A DNA stretch of 9,977 nucleotides, from assembly GCA_005776545.1 (NCBI GenBank), contig SXOY01000302.1, forward strand, positions 1 through 9,977, read 5' to 3'. Shown piece after piece: positions 1 to 7,057 of the stretch. This stretch comes from Planctomycetia bacterium. GTDB taxonomy: Bacteria > Planctomycetota > Phycisphaerae > Phycisphaerales > UBA1924. How positions within the stretch are numbered: the first letter of the stretch is position 1; each line of letters begins with the position of its first letter. The notes beneath the pieces were generated by a model. It had not been told where the DNA came from. It searched no databases and was given only the letters and a program-made list of their open reading frames with translations. The position numbers and the translations under genes were made by a program.

Positions 1-571
1 ATCGTCGATAGACATATAAGCCCACGTGCCGCAAGGGCTGCTGCTCTTTTGTCCCGCCCGCTCGCTGCTGCGGTATCGCTGCTCGGCTGAAATACAATGC
101 GGTCCCATTGGTACGCATGACGACCTTCACGGTCGCCCCCTTCACCACGTCATGCCGATCAGTAAATGGTGACGCGACGGTCGCAACCGGACAACGCTTG
201 GGATCTGCTTCCTTTAGGCACTCCACACCCGCATCAATCAGTCCCGCTTCCAGTTCCGGTTCATCACCTTGCACGTTCACCACGATCGAATCGTCCTTCA
301 GTTCCAACTTCTCCGCAACCTCAGCCAATCGACTCGTTCCGTTTGGATGATCCACCCGTGTCATCAGACATTCCGCCCCAAATCGGCGGCATGCCTCCAA
401 CACCTCGTTGCTATCCGTTGCAATTACTAACCTGCTCAGGCTTTTCGCAGCCGAGGCAGCTTCAAACACATGTTGGATCAGCGGCTTTCCGGTGCGATCA
501 AGCAGCACTTTGCGAGGCAATCGCGTTGATGAGATCCTTGCGGGAATTACTCCAACCACCTTAGGGATCAT
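1..571 (-). CDS. kdsB: 3-deoxy-manno-octulosonate cytidylyltransferase (CMP-Kdo synthetase), 3' end beyond window
   Basis: KdsB activates Kdo with CTP to give CMP-Kdo for the inner core of lipopolysaccharide; it acts in the cytoplasm. Reading the minus strand from an ATG at 569-571 gives 190 uninterrupted codons that run off the left edge, out of about 250 usual for the family. Visible signatures are the N-terminal nucleotide-binding loop VGVIPARISSTRLPRK (residues 6-21), GKPLIQHV (28-35), the HPNGTSRLAEV segment (75-85), QGDEP (101-105), which supplies metal and sugar contacts, and RHVGLYVYR (181-189). A GGGAG Shine-Dalgarno at 577-581 lies 5 nt from the ATG and supports this start. The gene follows the 409-residue minus-strand gene after 115 bp and could be co-transcribed with it or use the weak promoter at 647-675. 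The C-terminal dimerisation region is not seen. The family assignment is secure. Confidence 0.95.
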   Translation of the reverse strand, partial: MIPKVVGVIPARISSTRLPRKVLLDRTGKPLIQHVFEAASAAKSLSRLVIATDSNEVLEACRRFGAECLMTRVDHPNGTSRLAEVAEKLELKDDSIVVNVQGDEPELEAGLIDAGVECLKEADPKRCPVATVASPFTDRHDVVKGATVKVVMRTNGTALYFSRAAIPQQRAGGTKEQQPLRHVGLYVYRR

Positions 572-646
572 TACCACTCCCAGCAAAAATCGTCCTGTTC
601 AGTCGAAACGCGTGTACTCCCGCTTGCGGCTACCAAGTCTAGCGCA

Positions 647-675
647 ATTGCAGTCTGGATTACAATTGTGATCAA
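647..675 (-). promoter_or_regulatory. weak candidate promoter for kdsB
   Basis: On the minus strand TTGATC (670-675) and TGCAAT (647-652) are separated by 17 bp. Each matches the sigma70 consensus at 4 of 6 positions. The stretch is AT-rich and repeats CAATTG twice. It lies in the 115-bp gap between the upstream gene's stop codon and kdsB, giving a leader of about 70 nt. This is pattern matching only; kdsB may simply be read from the upstream promoter. Confidence 0.3.
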
Positions 676-686
676 TTTGCCGCGTA

Positions 687-1916
687 TCACTCTGGAGGCA
701 GCAGGGGGTGCTGGAACGCCGCAAATGTCGGGATCGGTGGATACTTCAATCGGAACCGGTAGCCCCTGAATTCGCTTGAATTCCACCCTCTCTGCTCCAT
801 CGAGTATTGCAGCAGTTCGCTGAATCTTGGAAACTCAGACATTGACGACGTTGCCGCTCCGTACCCAAGATCAATCACGCTATCTGGCACCGGAATGATC
901 CCCACATCCGGCCCTTCGTGTGGATATTGCGGCCCACTGGGAAGTCGGCTGTATACACGGATTCGCGGATTCATCGCAAACTCAAGTGACCGGTGAATCC
1001 ACAAATCCTGTACCACAAGTTCCACCGGCGTTGACAAGTGGATGCCATGTTCACCGATTTCACCTTCATGGGCGGCGTGCATTGTCATTACTGGTGGCCA
1101 CGACCAACCAAGCACAAGATCGACCGCGTTGCCTTGTCCGATTTCACCTTCAGGTAACTCAAATCGTTTGTTTTTCTGATCGACCACGTTTGTTCGAAGC
1201 TGTGGTACAGGCTGCGAGCAAAACTCCGAAATCATCGGAGAGCCTTTGTATAGGCCACCAGGTGCCAGTGGCGAAATCGAAATTCCTCCTTCATTTGGCG
1301 AGTCCCACGCAATCGCGTTTGCGACAGCCCAAGGAAGACCCGCGCGTAATCTCTCAAGTCCTAGAAAACCGCACATTGTCAAGGCTTCGAGTTTCTTGGG
1401 AAGAATACTTGGTGCCATCACGTGAACACCGAAGTGAACACGCGCTCGAACTCCCCATACTGCCGAATTACATTGATAGCCGCTCTTGCGAAGATTCTCT
1501 AGCCGCCGGTCGGCGCCCCGTTGTGCCGTGCCAGCAACCATGACATCGAGCGTGCCACGATCGCGCGAGTGCTTCTGCACAAGTCTCTCAAAATCATCAA
1601 AAGCCCGCCAGACATTGTCCACAGCCTTTTCGGTGGCCCCACCTTGCCTCATCGCAGCTAATAGCGACGTCATGCGCCGCCGACCCGGAACGTGAACCAC
1701 TGAACTTGCGATTTCTTCATCTCGCACAATTCTCGAGATTTTCCAAGTTAGTGTTTTGTCAAGGCTGTACCGCCGCGAGAGTGCCTGTGGAAACCCTAGA
1801 TCATCGCCAGTCTCTTCCACCACATCGAGTAATGCACTTCGCAGACTACCCATGGTCACTTTTGCTTCTTCTAGAAACTGGTCAGTCTTCTCGGGTTGGG
1901 GAGTGTGAATTGTCAT
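687..1916 (-). CDS. uncharacterised 409-residue protein with helix-turn-helix-like N-terminus
   Basis: I do not recognise a named family. The product has no signal peptide or hydrophobic membrane segment, so it is probably cytoplasmic. Residues 42-64 (FPQALSRRYSLDKTLTWKIS and following) have the spacing of a helix-turn-helix. Residues 80-115 look helical and charged. After a linker near 130-140, residues 141-165 contain RKSGYQCNSAVWGVRARV, and the rest is mixed alpha/beta. The HTH-like part followed by a block containing VWGVRARV resembles uncharacterised planctomycete proteins I recall, but I cannot confirm this. The start at 1916 is the first ATG after a good promoter (1944-1972). There is no clear Shine-Dalgarno, and the predicted leader is only about 20 nt. 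The gene is divergent from the large secreted gene at 2139 and shares a compact regulatory region with it, so a role as regulator of itself or that neighbour is possible but is inference. Confidence 0.8.
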   Translation of the reverse strand: MTIHTPQPEKTDQFLEEAKVTMGSLRSALLDVVEETGDDLGFPQALSRRYSLDKTLTWKISRIVRDEEIASSVVHVPGRRRMTSLLAAMRQGGATEKAVDNVWRAFDDFERLVQKHSRDRGTLDVMVAGTAQRGADRRLENLRKSGYQCNSAVWGVRARVHFGVHVMAPSILPKKLEALTMCGFLGLERLRAGLPWAVANAIAWDSPNEGGISISPLAPGGLYKGSPMISEFCSQPVPQLRTNVVDQKNKRFELPEGEIGQGNAVDLVLGWSWPPVMTMHAAHEGEIGEHGIHLSTPVELVVQDLWIHRSLEFAMNPRIRVYSRLPSGPQYPHEGPDVGIIPVPDSVIDLGYGAATSSMSEFPRFSELLQYSMEQRGWNSSEFRGYRFRLKYPPIPTFAAFQHPLLPPE

Positions 1917-1943
1917 GGTGCTTACAGATGCCGATCCGCTCTA

Positions 1944-1972
1944 AGTATATCCATCTTTCGATTGACCCGCAA
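1944..1972 (-). promoter_or_regulatory. sigma70-like promoter, leftward, for the 409-residue gene
   Basis: On the minus strand TTGCGG (plus positions 1967-1972) and TATACT (1944-1949) are separated by exactly 17 bp. The -10 box matches 5 of 6 consensus bases and the -35 box 3 of 6. Transcription would begin near 1937, giving a leader of about 20 nt before the ATG at 1916 with no clear Shine-Dalgarno. Confidence 0.55.
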
Positions 1973-1984
1973 CCCCTATTTAAG

Positions 1985-2000
1985 ATTTCTCGTGAGAAAT
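1985..2000. promoter_or_regulatory. 16-bp palindrome, candidate operator between divergent promoters
   Basis: ATTTCTC-GT-GAGAAAT has perfect 7-bp arms around a 2-bp centre. It lies 12 bp from the leftward -35 box (1967-1972) and 13 bp from the rightward -35 box (2014-2019), so it is almost exactly centred. A further TTCTC at 2009-2013 can also pair with the GAGAA arm. The size and placement suit a dimeric regulator controlling both genes; no protein is known to bind it. Confidence 0.45.
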
Positions 2001-2013
2001 TGTAAGAATTCTC

Positions 2014-2042
2014 TTGCATCCACAGTTATTACCCTGTAGAAT
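2014..2042 (+). promoter_or_regulatory. sigma70-like promoter, rightward, for the gene at 2139
   Basis: TTGCAT (2014-2019) and TAGAAT (2037-2042) are separated by 17 bp. The -10 box matches 5 of 6 consensus bases and the -35 box 3 of 6. Transcription would begin near 2049, leaving a leader of about 90 nt that contains the inverted repeats at 2075-2123. Confidence 0.5.
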
Positions 2043-2074
2043 CTGCCGATGTGCTCATCGTGCGGCGTTGTTTA

Positions 2075-2123
2075 CTGACCAAAAGTCAGGCCGCGTATTC
2101 GGGCTTCACACTTCTTTTGGTCA
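2075..2123 (+). promoter_or_regulatory. structured 5' leader with two alternative hairpins
   Basis: TGACCAAAAG (2076-2085) is the exact reverse complement of CTTTTGGTCA (2114-2123), a 10-bp perfect stem with a 28-nt loop that ends 3 nt before the GGGAG Shine-Dalgarno (2127-2131). The same left arm can instead form a small local hairpin, CTGAC-CAAAA-GTCAG (2075-2089). The two folds exclude each other, which suggests a switch in translation or mRNA stability. No known riboswitch class is recognised. Confidence 0.4.
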
Positions 2124-2138
2124 CTTGGGAGAAAGAAA

Positions 2139-4949
2139 ATGAACCGTCAGACTTGCAACAGTTCGAGAAGCGTCCTCGGTCTTTTGGCGCTCGCCGCTTT
2201 TGGCGTGCAAGGCGCGTGGGCTGTCCCCACCCTTACTTCGCTTGGTAGCGGCATTCCACAGGGAGTTACAAACAGCCTTTCGGGCACCTACTACATCGGT
2301 GGCTCTGGTTTGTCCACATCCGCATCATGCCGTTGGTCGCTCACCGGTGCAACACTGACTGGTGTCGAAATCGGCGGCGCCGGTTCTGGGTTGATTTCAG
2401 CTGACGGTCTTTTCCAGGGCGGTAGCTTCCTCAACACTGGTCCACAGATTTTCGGCAACGCTGCAACTGGCGTTACTCCAGCATACAACCCCAATCCCAC
2501 ACTCATTCCCTCAACCACGCTTCCGGCAGCTACTGAGTTTGCAGCTCGTCGTTGGAGCTCAGCAGGAAATACTTGGCAGTCACTCGGTGGCCTGCCAGTC
2601 GTTCCCAGCCTTATTGCATACGGATCAAGCTCCAGCGGCGGCACAACCGGATCGTTCCTGACCGCTAACGCGATCTCCGGAACCGGCCAGTACTTGGTTG
2701 GTCTTGGCTACGTTTGCACCTACAACACAGCTGGTACTGCAGTCAGCGCGAACAGCTTCCGTTGGCGCCCCTGGCTTTGGGATGCAGCAGCCAACGCTGG
2801 TGCAGGCGGCATGACCGTTCTCCCAACTCCGTTTAAGACCACCACTGGTCAGACCAATCTTCGCCGCACAGGCAACGCATATGCGGTGAGCGCGGATGGA
2901 CTTGTTGTAGCTGGTGCAACTGAGCACAATACAAGCGTTACCCCCGGCCCCGATGTTGATGGTGGCCGCCTTGTTGTTTGGCGCTGGGATGGCGCAAACT
3001 ACGTCATGACCTACCTCAACACGGGCGTTGACGGCAGCGGCTTCCCCAAGTATCAATCTTCTACCCCCAGCAGCATGGCGATGAACTCCGCAGGCACGAT
3101 CATCGCTGCTCGCGCTCCAGATGGCATCACTAAGTGGGTTTGGGATGCAGGTACCTCTTCATGGGGCGCTCCAATCGTCATCGGCGCCAATCTCACCACC
3201 CCAGCAACATGGCTTCCCTTTGCCGTGACAAGCTGTGCAATTCCTCCAGTCTTGGGCGGCATCATCTGTATGTCTGAAGATGGCAACACCATCGCTGGCT
3301 CCGCAGTCTACAGCACATGCGGCAGCTTTATGACCGGTGGATTCATCTGGCACGCTTCTGACAACCTCATTCAAGACTGGTACGACTACAACGCCGCGCT
3401 TGGTACTCCCGGCTGCGCAACCAACGGTTTCTTTGGTCCAACCGGCGATGGCATTCCTGTAGACTGGACCAAGGGTCTTCCAGTCATCGGTAATCCAGTT
3501 GCAATTTCACCTGATGGCAGTGCCATCGTTGGTTTCCAGGGCGGTACACAGCGCATCATCGGTGCACCTCCTTGGATCTGGCAAGCTTCTGGTGGTCCAA
3601 CCTGTGTGGCAGCCACAATCACCAACAACCCAGTTGCAACCACCAACTACTCGGCCTGCAGCGGGTCCATCATTCTCAACGTCGCTGCATCCGGCACTCC
3701 TCCACTGACCTATCAGTGGTCCAAAAATGGTGTGCCAGTTGCTGACGGTCCCAGCGGCTTTGGCTCCAACATCACCGGTGCAACTTCGTTCCAGTTCCGC
3801 ATTACAGCTCCAGCAGGCACCGTTCTCGCCGCTGGCGAAATCGGCAACTACACCTGCACCGTCACCGGTTCGTGTGGTTCGCCCGCAACAACCAGCACCG
3901 CAGTTGTCCAACTTGATGCAGCCTTCCCCGCCGCTGCGAACGACACCTGTGCTGGCGCAATCGTGGTTGGTCAGGGTACAAACGTCCTTGCTCCAGCTCA
4001 ACCCGTTTGCGGCTCGTACTCGCCTGACCCAGTGACCTTCTCAACCTGTGCGGCCAATAAGGCTGACCTCTGGTACAGCTTTACACCGGTCGCCACCGGT
4101 AACTACCGCATCGAATCGTGCGGCTCCAGCCTTAACACCGTAATGAGCATCTTTGATGGTTGCGGCGGCAACGAGCTTGCTTGCAATGACGATGCCGATC
4201 CTGCCTACGGCCTCAGCTGCTCCACCAATCGCAGCCGCATTGGGTCCTATTCACTCACCGGTGGGCAGACCTACAAGATTGCTATCAGCGCGCAGAGCGC
4301 TGCCTTCCTCAGCGCTTCGTCAACTTTCAACCTGTCTATCAACCCGGCTCCAGTTGTTCCTTCCAATGACGACTGCAATACCGCACTCGCAGTTTCAACC
4401 GGCACGCATCCCTTCAATACAACTGAAGCAGTTGCAACCGGTGGTCTGCCAGCCCTCTCCTGTGCAGCTACTGCAAACGTCTCACGCGACCTCTGGTACT
4501 CCTTCACACCTTCACACGTTGGCAAGCTCACCGCCTCCACCTGCCCACAAGGCACCGCTTCCGGCGGCTACGCACTCATGAACAACACTGTCCTGGCCTT
4601 CTACGACTCACCATGTGGCACCGTCACTGCTTGCAATGACAACATGCCCACAACACCAGGTTGCGGCTCACAGCTCAGCCTTATCTCCAACGTCAGTGTT
4701 TCTACGGGGGTCCCGGTCTACATCCGCGTCTCTGGCACCAATGCTACAACTTTCGGCCAAGGTCAGTTGACCCTGAGCCTCTCATGCCCCGCCGACTTCA
4801 ACGGCGACACCGTTGTTGACTTCTTCGATTACCTCGACTTCGTTGATGCATTCTCAGCCGCTCTTCCAACCGCTGATTTCAACGCCGACACCGTCGTTGA
4901 CTTCTTCGACTACCTCGACTTCGTTGATGCCTTCAGCATCGGCTGCTAA
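2139..4949 (+). CDS. secreted multidomain protein: HAF-like repeats, Ig-like domain, two PPC-like modules, dockerin-like tail
   Basis: This 936-residue protein is probably exported and held at or near the cell surface; its ligand is unknown. Residues 1-28 are a signal peptide with a likely cut after AWA. Residues about 175-470 hold HAF-like beta-propeller repeats, for example AYAVSADGLVVAGAT (247-261), CMSEDGNTIAGSAV (377-390) and VAISPDGSAIVGF (454-466). Residues 488-595 form an Ig-like domain (YQWSKNG at 525-531, candidate Cys pair C507 and C573). Two homologous beta-sandwich modules of PPC type follow (601-735 and 743-881); each begins with Asn-Asp and carries DLWYSFTP (643-650, 784-791) and ACND (681, 831). 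Residues 883-936 are two EF-hand loops starting CPADFNGD and ending Gly-Cys. No catalytic motif is seen, so adhesion or carbohydrate binding is likely. GGGAG at 2127-2131, 7 nt before the ATG, supports the start. A terminator follows the stop. Confidence 0.9.
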   Translation: MNRQTCNSSRSVLGLLALAAFGVQGAWAVPTLTSLGSGIPQGVTNSLSGTYYIGGSGLSTSASCRWSLTGATLTGVEIGGAGSGLISADGLFQGGSFLNTGPQIFGNAATGVTPAYNPNPTLIPSTTLPAATEFAARRWSSAGNTWQSLGGLPVVPSLIAYGSSSSGGTTGSFLTANAISGTGQYLVGLGYVCTYNTAGTAVSANSFRWRPWLWDAAANAGAGGMTVLPTPFKTTTGQTNLRRTGNAYAVSADGLVVAGATEHNTSVTPGPDVDGGRLVVWRWDGANYVMTYLNTGVDGSGFPKYQSSTPSSMAMNSAGTIIAARAPDGITKWVWDAGTSSWGAPIVIGANLTTPATWLPFAVTSCAIPPVLGGIICMSEDGNTIAGSAVYSTCGSFMTGGFIWHASDNLIQDWYDYNAALGTPGCATNGFFGPTGDGIPVDWTKGLPVIGNPVAISPDGSAIVGFQGGTQRIIGAPPWIWQASGGPTCVAATITNNPVATTNYSACSGSIILNVAASGTPPLTYQWSKNGVPVADGPSGFGSNITGATSFQFRITAPAGTVLAAGEIGNYTCTVTGSCGSPATTSTAVVQLDAAFPAAANDTCAGAIVVGQGTNVLAPAQPVCGSYSPDPVTFSTCAANKADLWYSFTPVATGNYRIESCGSSLNTVMSIFDGCGGNELACNDDADPAYGLSCSTNRSRIGSYSLTGGQTYKIAISAQSAAFLSASSTFNLSINPAPVVPSNDDCNTALAVSTGTHPFNTTEAVATGGLPALSCAATANVSRDLWYSFTPSHVGKLTASTCPQGTASGGYALMNNTVLAFYDSPCGTVTACNDNMPTTPGCGSQLSLISNVSVSTGVPVYIRVSGTNATTFGQGQLTLSLSCPADFNGDTVVDFFDYLDFVDAFSAALPTADFNADTVVDFFDYLDFVDAFSIGC
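4785..4946 (+). repeat. dockerin-like tail with two 81-nt EF-hand units
   Basis: The last 54 codons carry two calcium-loop units 27 residues apart. Unit 1 has D886, N888, D890, D894 and D897; unit 2 has D913, N915, D917, D921 and D924, matching positions 1, 3, 5, 9 and 12 of a dockerin EF loop. Both units continue as FFDYLDFVDAF. A Cys stands just before unit 1 (C883) and at the very C-terminus (C936). The DNA of the two units is nearly identical. Confidence 0.8.
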
Positions 4950-4956
4950 TTCGATA

Positions 4957-5034
4957 TGCCGAATTTCGGCAGATTGATATCTCGCCCCTTTCTCGCGGCT
5001 TCCGACAGCAATGTCGGAAGCCGCTTTCGTTTTC
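4957..5034 (+). terminator. strong hairpin terminator after the secreted mosaic gene
   Basis: A perfect 13-bp stem (4995-5007 with 5012-5024) closes on a GCAA tetraloop and is followed by a T-rich run, TTTCGTTTTCC. A smaller hairpin, TGCCG-AATTT-CGGCA (4957-4971), lies between it and the stop codon. This is a convincing intrinsic terminator for the 2139-4949 gene and separates it from the dehydrogenase gene. Confidence 0.8.
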
Positions 5035-5277
5035 CACCTTTGACGCGCTGGTGCCTTAGAGAATTCCGATTCCTCTACCGGTTGATCTACAGCTCTTTAC
5101 CGTTTGATGCCTGTATTCTTAGGGACGACTTGTGCCTGATTACCTGTACCTGCCCGTTCAACCAACTTGATTGTGAACGTGCTCTGGTGAAACGCCTCGC
5201 ATCGTTTTCCCACACACCCTATTTGACACCAATGATCTGCTCAAGGAGGCGACATCGACCCGAGTACCGATCAATCT
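5035..5277. other. non-coding gap before the dehydrogenase gene
   Basis: The gap between the stop at 4949 and the ATG at 5278 is 328 bp. After the terminator I see no convincing gene. A perfect -35-like TTGACA sits at 5223-5228 but has no -10 box at a usable distance. TATTCT at 5114-5119 lacks a good -35. A strong AGGAGG at 5244-5249 lies 28 nt before the dehydrogenase ATG with no start codon closer. The promoter of the dehydrogenase gene is not identified. Confidence 0.5.
5244..5249 (+). promoter_or_regulatory. AGGAGG Shine-Dalgarno at abnormal distance from its gene
   Basis: A perfect AGGAGG lies 28 nt before ATG 5278. No ATG, GTG or TTG falls at normal spacing downstream of it, and the dehydrogenase frame has only a non-standard ATC at 5254. 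A weak ATCG/CGAT stem (5254-5257 with 5268-5271) could shorten the distance. It may be a chance match. Confidence 0.3.
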
Positions 5278-6201
5278 ATGTCCGGAAGAGTCTGCCTGAT
5301 CACCGGTGCAACCTCCGGAATTGGCAAAGCGGCCGCGGCTGAGCTGGCCAGGCGCGGCGCACACATTGTGCTCGTGGGCCGAAATGCAAGCCGCTGCAAG
5401 GCCGTCGCTGATGAAATTCGCGCCAGCACAGACAAACTCAATATTGAGTACTTCACAGCTGATCTTTCCTCGCAGGCGCAGGTTCGGTGTCTCGCCCAGG
5501 AAGTTCTCGCCCGTCACAGTCAACTTCATGTTCTCATCAACAACGCTGGTGCGATCTTCGCCCTGCGCCAGGAATCAGTTGACAAGATCGAAATGACGCT
5601 GGCCCTTAACCATCTTTCCAGTTTTCTACTTACCAACCTCTTACTCGATGCCCTTCGTAATGGAAGCCCCGCACGCATCATCAACGTGTCATCGAGTGCT
5701 CACGACGACATTTCCGCTTTCAACTTCGACGATCCGCACGCCCGCACCAGCGGCTATCCCACAACCGAAAGCAAGAGCCTCCTCTACACCCTTCTCAAAC
5801 CCTGGGCACACCCGGCGTTCATTCAGTATGCGCACTCAAAACTCGCAAACATTCTTTTCACGCGAGAACTCGCCCGCCGCTTGCAAGGCACCGGAGTGAC
5901 CGTGAACGCCATGCATCCAGGCCTGGTCGCGACCAGTTTCACTTCCGGCAACGGCGTCTTCGGCTGGTTCATGCGTCGATGGATGAGCCTCTTTGGAATC
6001 TCGCCGGACCAGGGAGCCAATACAATCGTCTATCTCGCGTGTTCGCCGCAGGTCGCCGGCGTCACCGGAGAGTACTTTGTGAAGGAAAAGATTGCCCCGT
6101 CTTCGCAGGCCTCGGCCGACACAGTCGCCGCTCGGAGGCTGTGGGAGCTCTGTGAAAGGCTCACGCAACTGCCGAGCGTGAGCCTGCAAACGATCATTTG
6201 A
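5278..6201 (+). CDS. short-chain dehydrogenase/reductase, retinol dehydrogenase-like
   Basis: This 307-residue NAD(P)-dependent oxidoreductase has a Rossmann fold and no signal peptide, so it is cytoplasmic; the substrate is unknown. The cofactor loop TGATSGIG is at residues 9-16, followed by GRN (34-36), which often goes with NADPH use. NNAG is at 88-91, the structural Asn in LALNH at 111, the catalytic Ser in INVSSSAH (135-142), and the YxxxK pair is Y184 and K188 in YAHSKLANILFTRELARRL. HPGLVAT (213-219) is the PG motif. The overall pattern is that of the retinol dehydrogenase/WWOX branch. The Ser-to-Tyr interval is about 45 residues, longer than I expect for the group, because of a segment around 157-180. 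ATG 5278 is the only standard start downstream of an in-frame stop at 5233 that keeps the full fold. The start lacks a normally spaced Shine-Dalgarno. Confidence 0.92.
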   Translation: MSGRVCLITGATSGIGKAAAAELARRGAHIVLVGRNASRCKAVADEIRASTDKLNIEYFTADLSSQAQVRCLAQEVLARHSQLHVLINNAGAIFALRQESVDKIEMTLALNHLSSFLLTNLLLDALRNGSPARIINVSSSAHDDISAFNFDDPHARTSGYPTTESKSLLYTLLKPWAHPAFIQYAHSKLANILFTRELARRLQGTGVTVNAMHPGLVATSFTSGNGVFGWFMRRWMSLFGISPDQGANTIVYLACSPQVAGVTGEYFVKEKIAPSSQASADTVAARRLWELCERLTQLPSVSLQTII

Positions 6202-6328
6202 ACGGGCTTGCTCGCGACTCTCTGCGATTGCGCGGATTGGCGATGCCTCTAATTGTCGTCCAGACATTTCGTCACTGACCCGCCTCTGAAGGGCCTGCTC
6301 GTCCTCCGCTTCGCTACCCTTCCGCTTC

Positions 6329-7057
6329 ATGCTCCCACGTTTCTCAGACTATCAACTCATCGTCTTCTTCACCGGCGCAGGCCTCTCCGCCGAGAGCGGA
6401 ATCCCCACATACCGCCGCCACGGCGGCATCTGGGGCCAATATCGCTATCAGGAGTACGCCTGTCAACGCGCGTTTGATGCCGACCTTAAAAAGTCTGGGA
6501 CTTCCACGATAAGCGAAGTGCCGCGATTGCCGCTGCCGTCCCAAATCGTGGACACTCAATCATTGCGGAAGTTCAGAGATCAAAACCCCAGACAACGATC
6601 ATCACTCAGAACCTAGATGGAATTCAAACTCGCGCGGGCGATTCAAATATCGTTAAGTTACATGATTCGCTTTGGCGGGTGCGATGCACCTGCAGATTGT
6701 CGACACGGGCAGACCACAGTGTTCCCATCACTTCTCGCCGCTGCGATTGTGGCCGCTATATCAGGCCCGACATCATCTGGATTGAAGATGAATTGAACAC
6801 GCAGGTCATGCAGCAGGCTGAAGAAGCGCTCGCGAATGCAGATCGCATCGTGAACATTAGGACCTTTGGTGGTCTATCCCGCTGCCGACTTGCCGCGGAT
6901 CGCCGTCGCCGCGGGCGCGATGAGCATCGAGTTCAATCTTGAAGACACGCCAATGAGTTATTTGTACCAACATCTCCGTGGTATGGCAAGCGATCTTCTC
7001 GACCCAATTGTTGAGTGTTGCTGCGTGCTCCTCCGCCCCACAAAAAGGGTCCAGTAA
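6329..7057 (+). pseudogene. SIR2-family NAD-dependent protein deacylase (sirtuin), broken by two frameshifts
   Basis: Joined across three frames, the sequence covers a whole sirtuin of about 242 residues. Frame 1 (from 6329) gives FFTGAGLSAESGIPTYR and GGIWGQYRYQEYA. Near 6488-6492 (a run of five A) one base seems lost; the next frame gives KVWDFHDKRSAA, PNRGHSIIAEV, ITQNLDGIQTRAGD, KLHDSLWRVRC, a C-x-C pair (CDC) and RPDIIWIEDEL. Near 6866-6873 an indel, probably a 2-nt loss, leads to the third frame: VVYPAADLPRIAVAAGAMSI then EFNLEDTPMS, ending at 7057. Conserved sites have also changed: LHG to LHD, GTS to RTF, WFGE to WIED, and DGLH to DGIQ. A functional sirtuin would use NAD to remove acyl groups from lysines. 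Two indels plus substitutions point to real decay rather than one sequencing error. It lies 127 bp after the dehydrogenase gene and has no visible Shine-Dalgarno. Confidence 0.88.

Noticed and set aside
108..671. Plus-strand open frames opposite kdsB
   Set aside because: They are low-complexity Ser/Pro-rich shadows of kdsB, which has clear family motifs on the minus strand.
571..786. Minus-strand open frame of 71 codons between kdsB and the 409-residue gene
   Set aside because: It overlaps the end of the larger gene in another frame, resembles no family I know and ends at the kdsB start. It is probably chance.
4785..4949. PEP-CTERM or LPXTG sorting signal at the C-terminus
   Set aside because: There is no hydrophobic helix or basic tail; the end is an acidic twin EF-hand module.
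5223..5228. Perfect TTGACA as a promoter for the dehydrogenase gene
   Set aside because: At 17 bp downstream the sequence is GAGGCG, nothing like a -10 box, and transcription would start downstream of the AGGAGG.
4956..5342. Plus-strand open frame of 128 codons
   Set aside because: It runs through the terminator hairpin and overlaps the dehydrogenase start. No Shine-Dalgarno and no familiar motif.
6488..6873. Programmed frameshifting of the sirtuin gene
   Set aside because: The first site has a run of A, but two shifts of opposite sense plus changes in several conserved motifs fit decay better.
6679..6942. Separate small gene inside the sirtuin region
   Set aside because: Its translation continues the sirtuin fold (zinc-site Cys, RPDIIW) in the middle frame, so it is a fragment of the broken gene.
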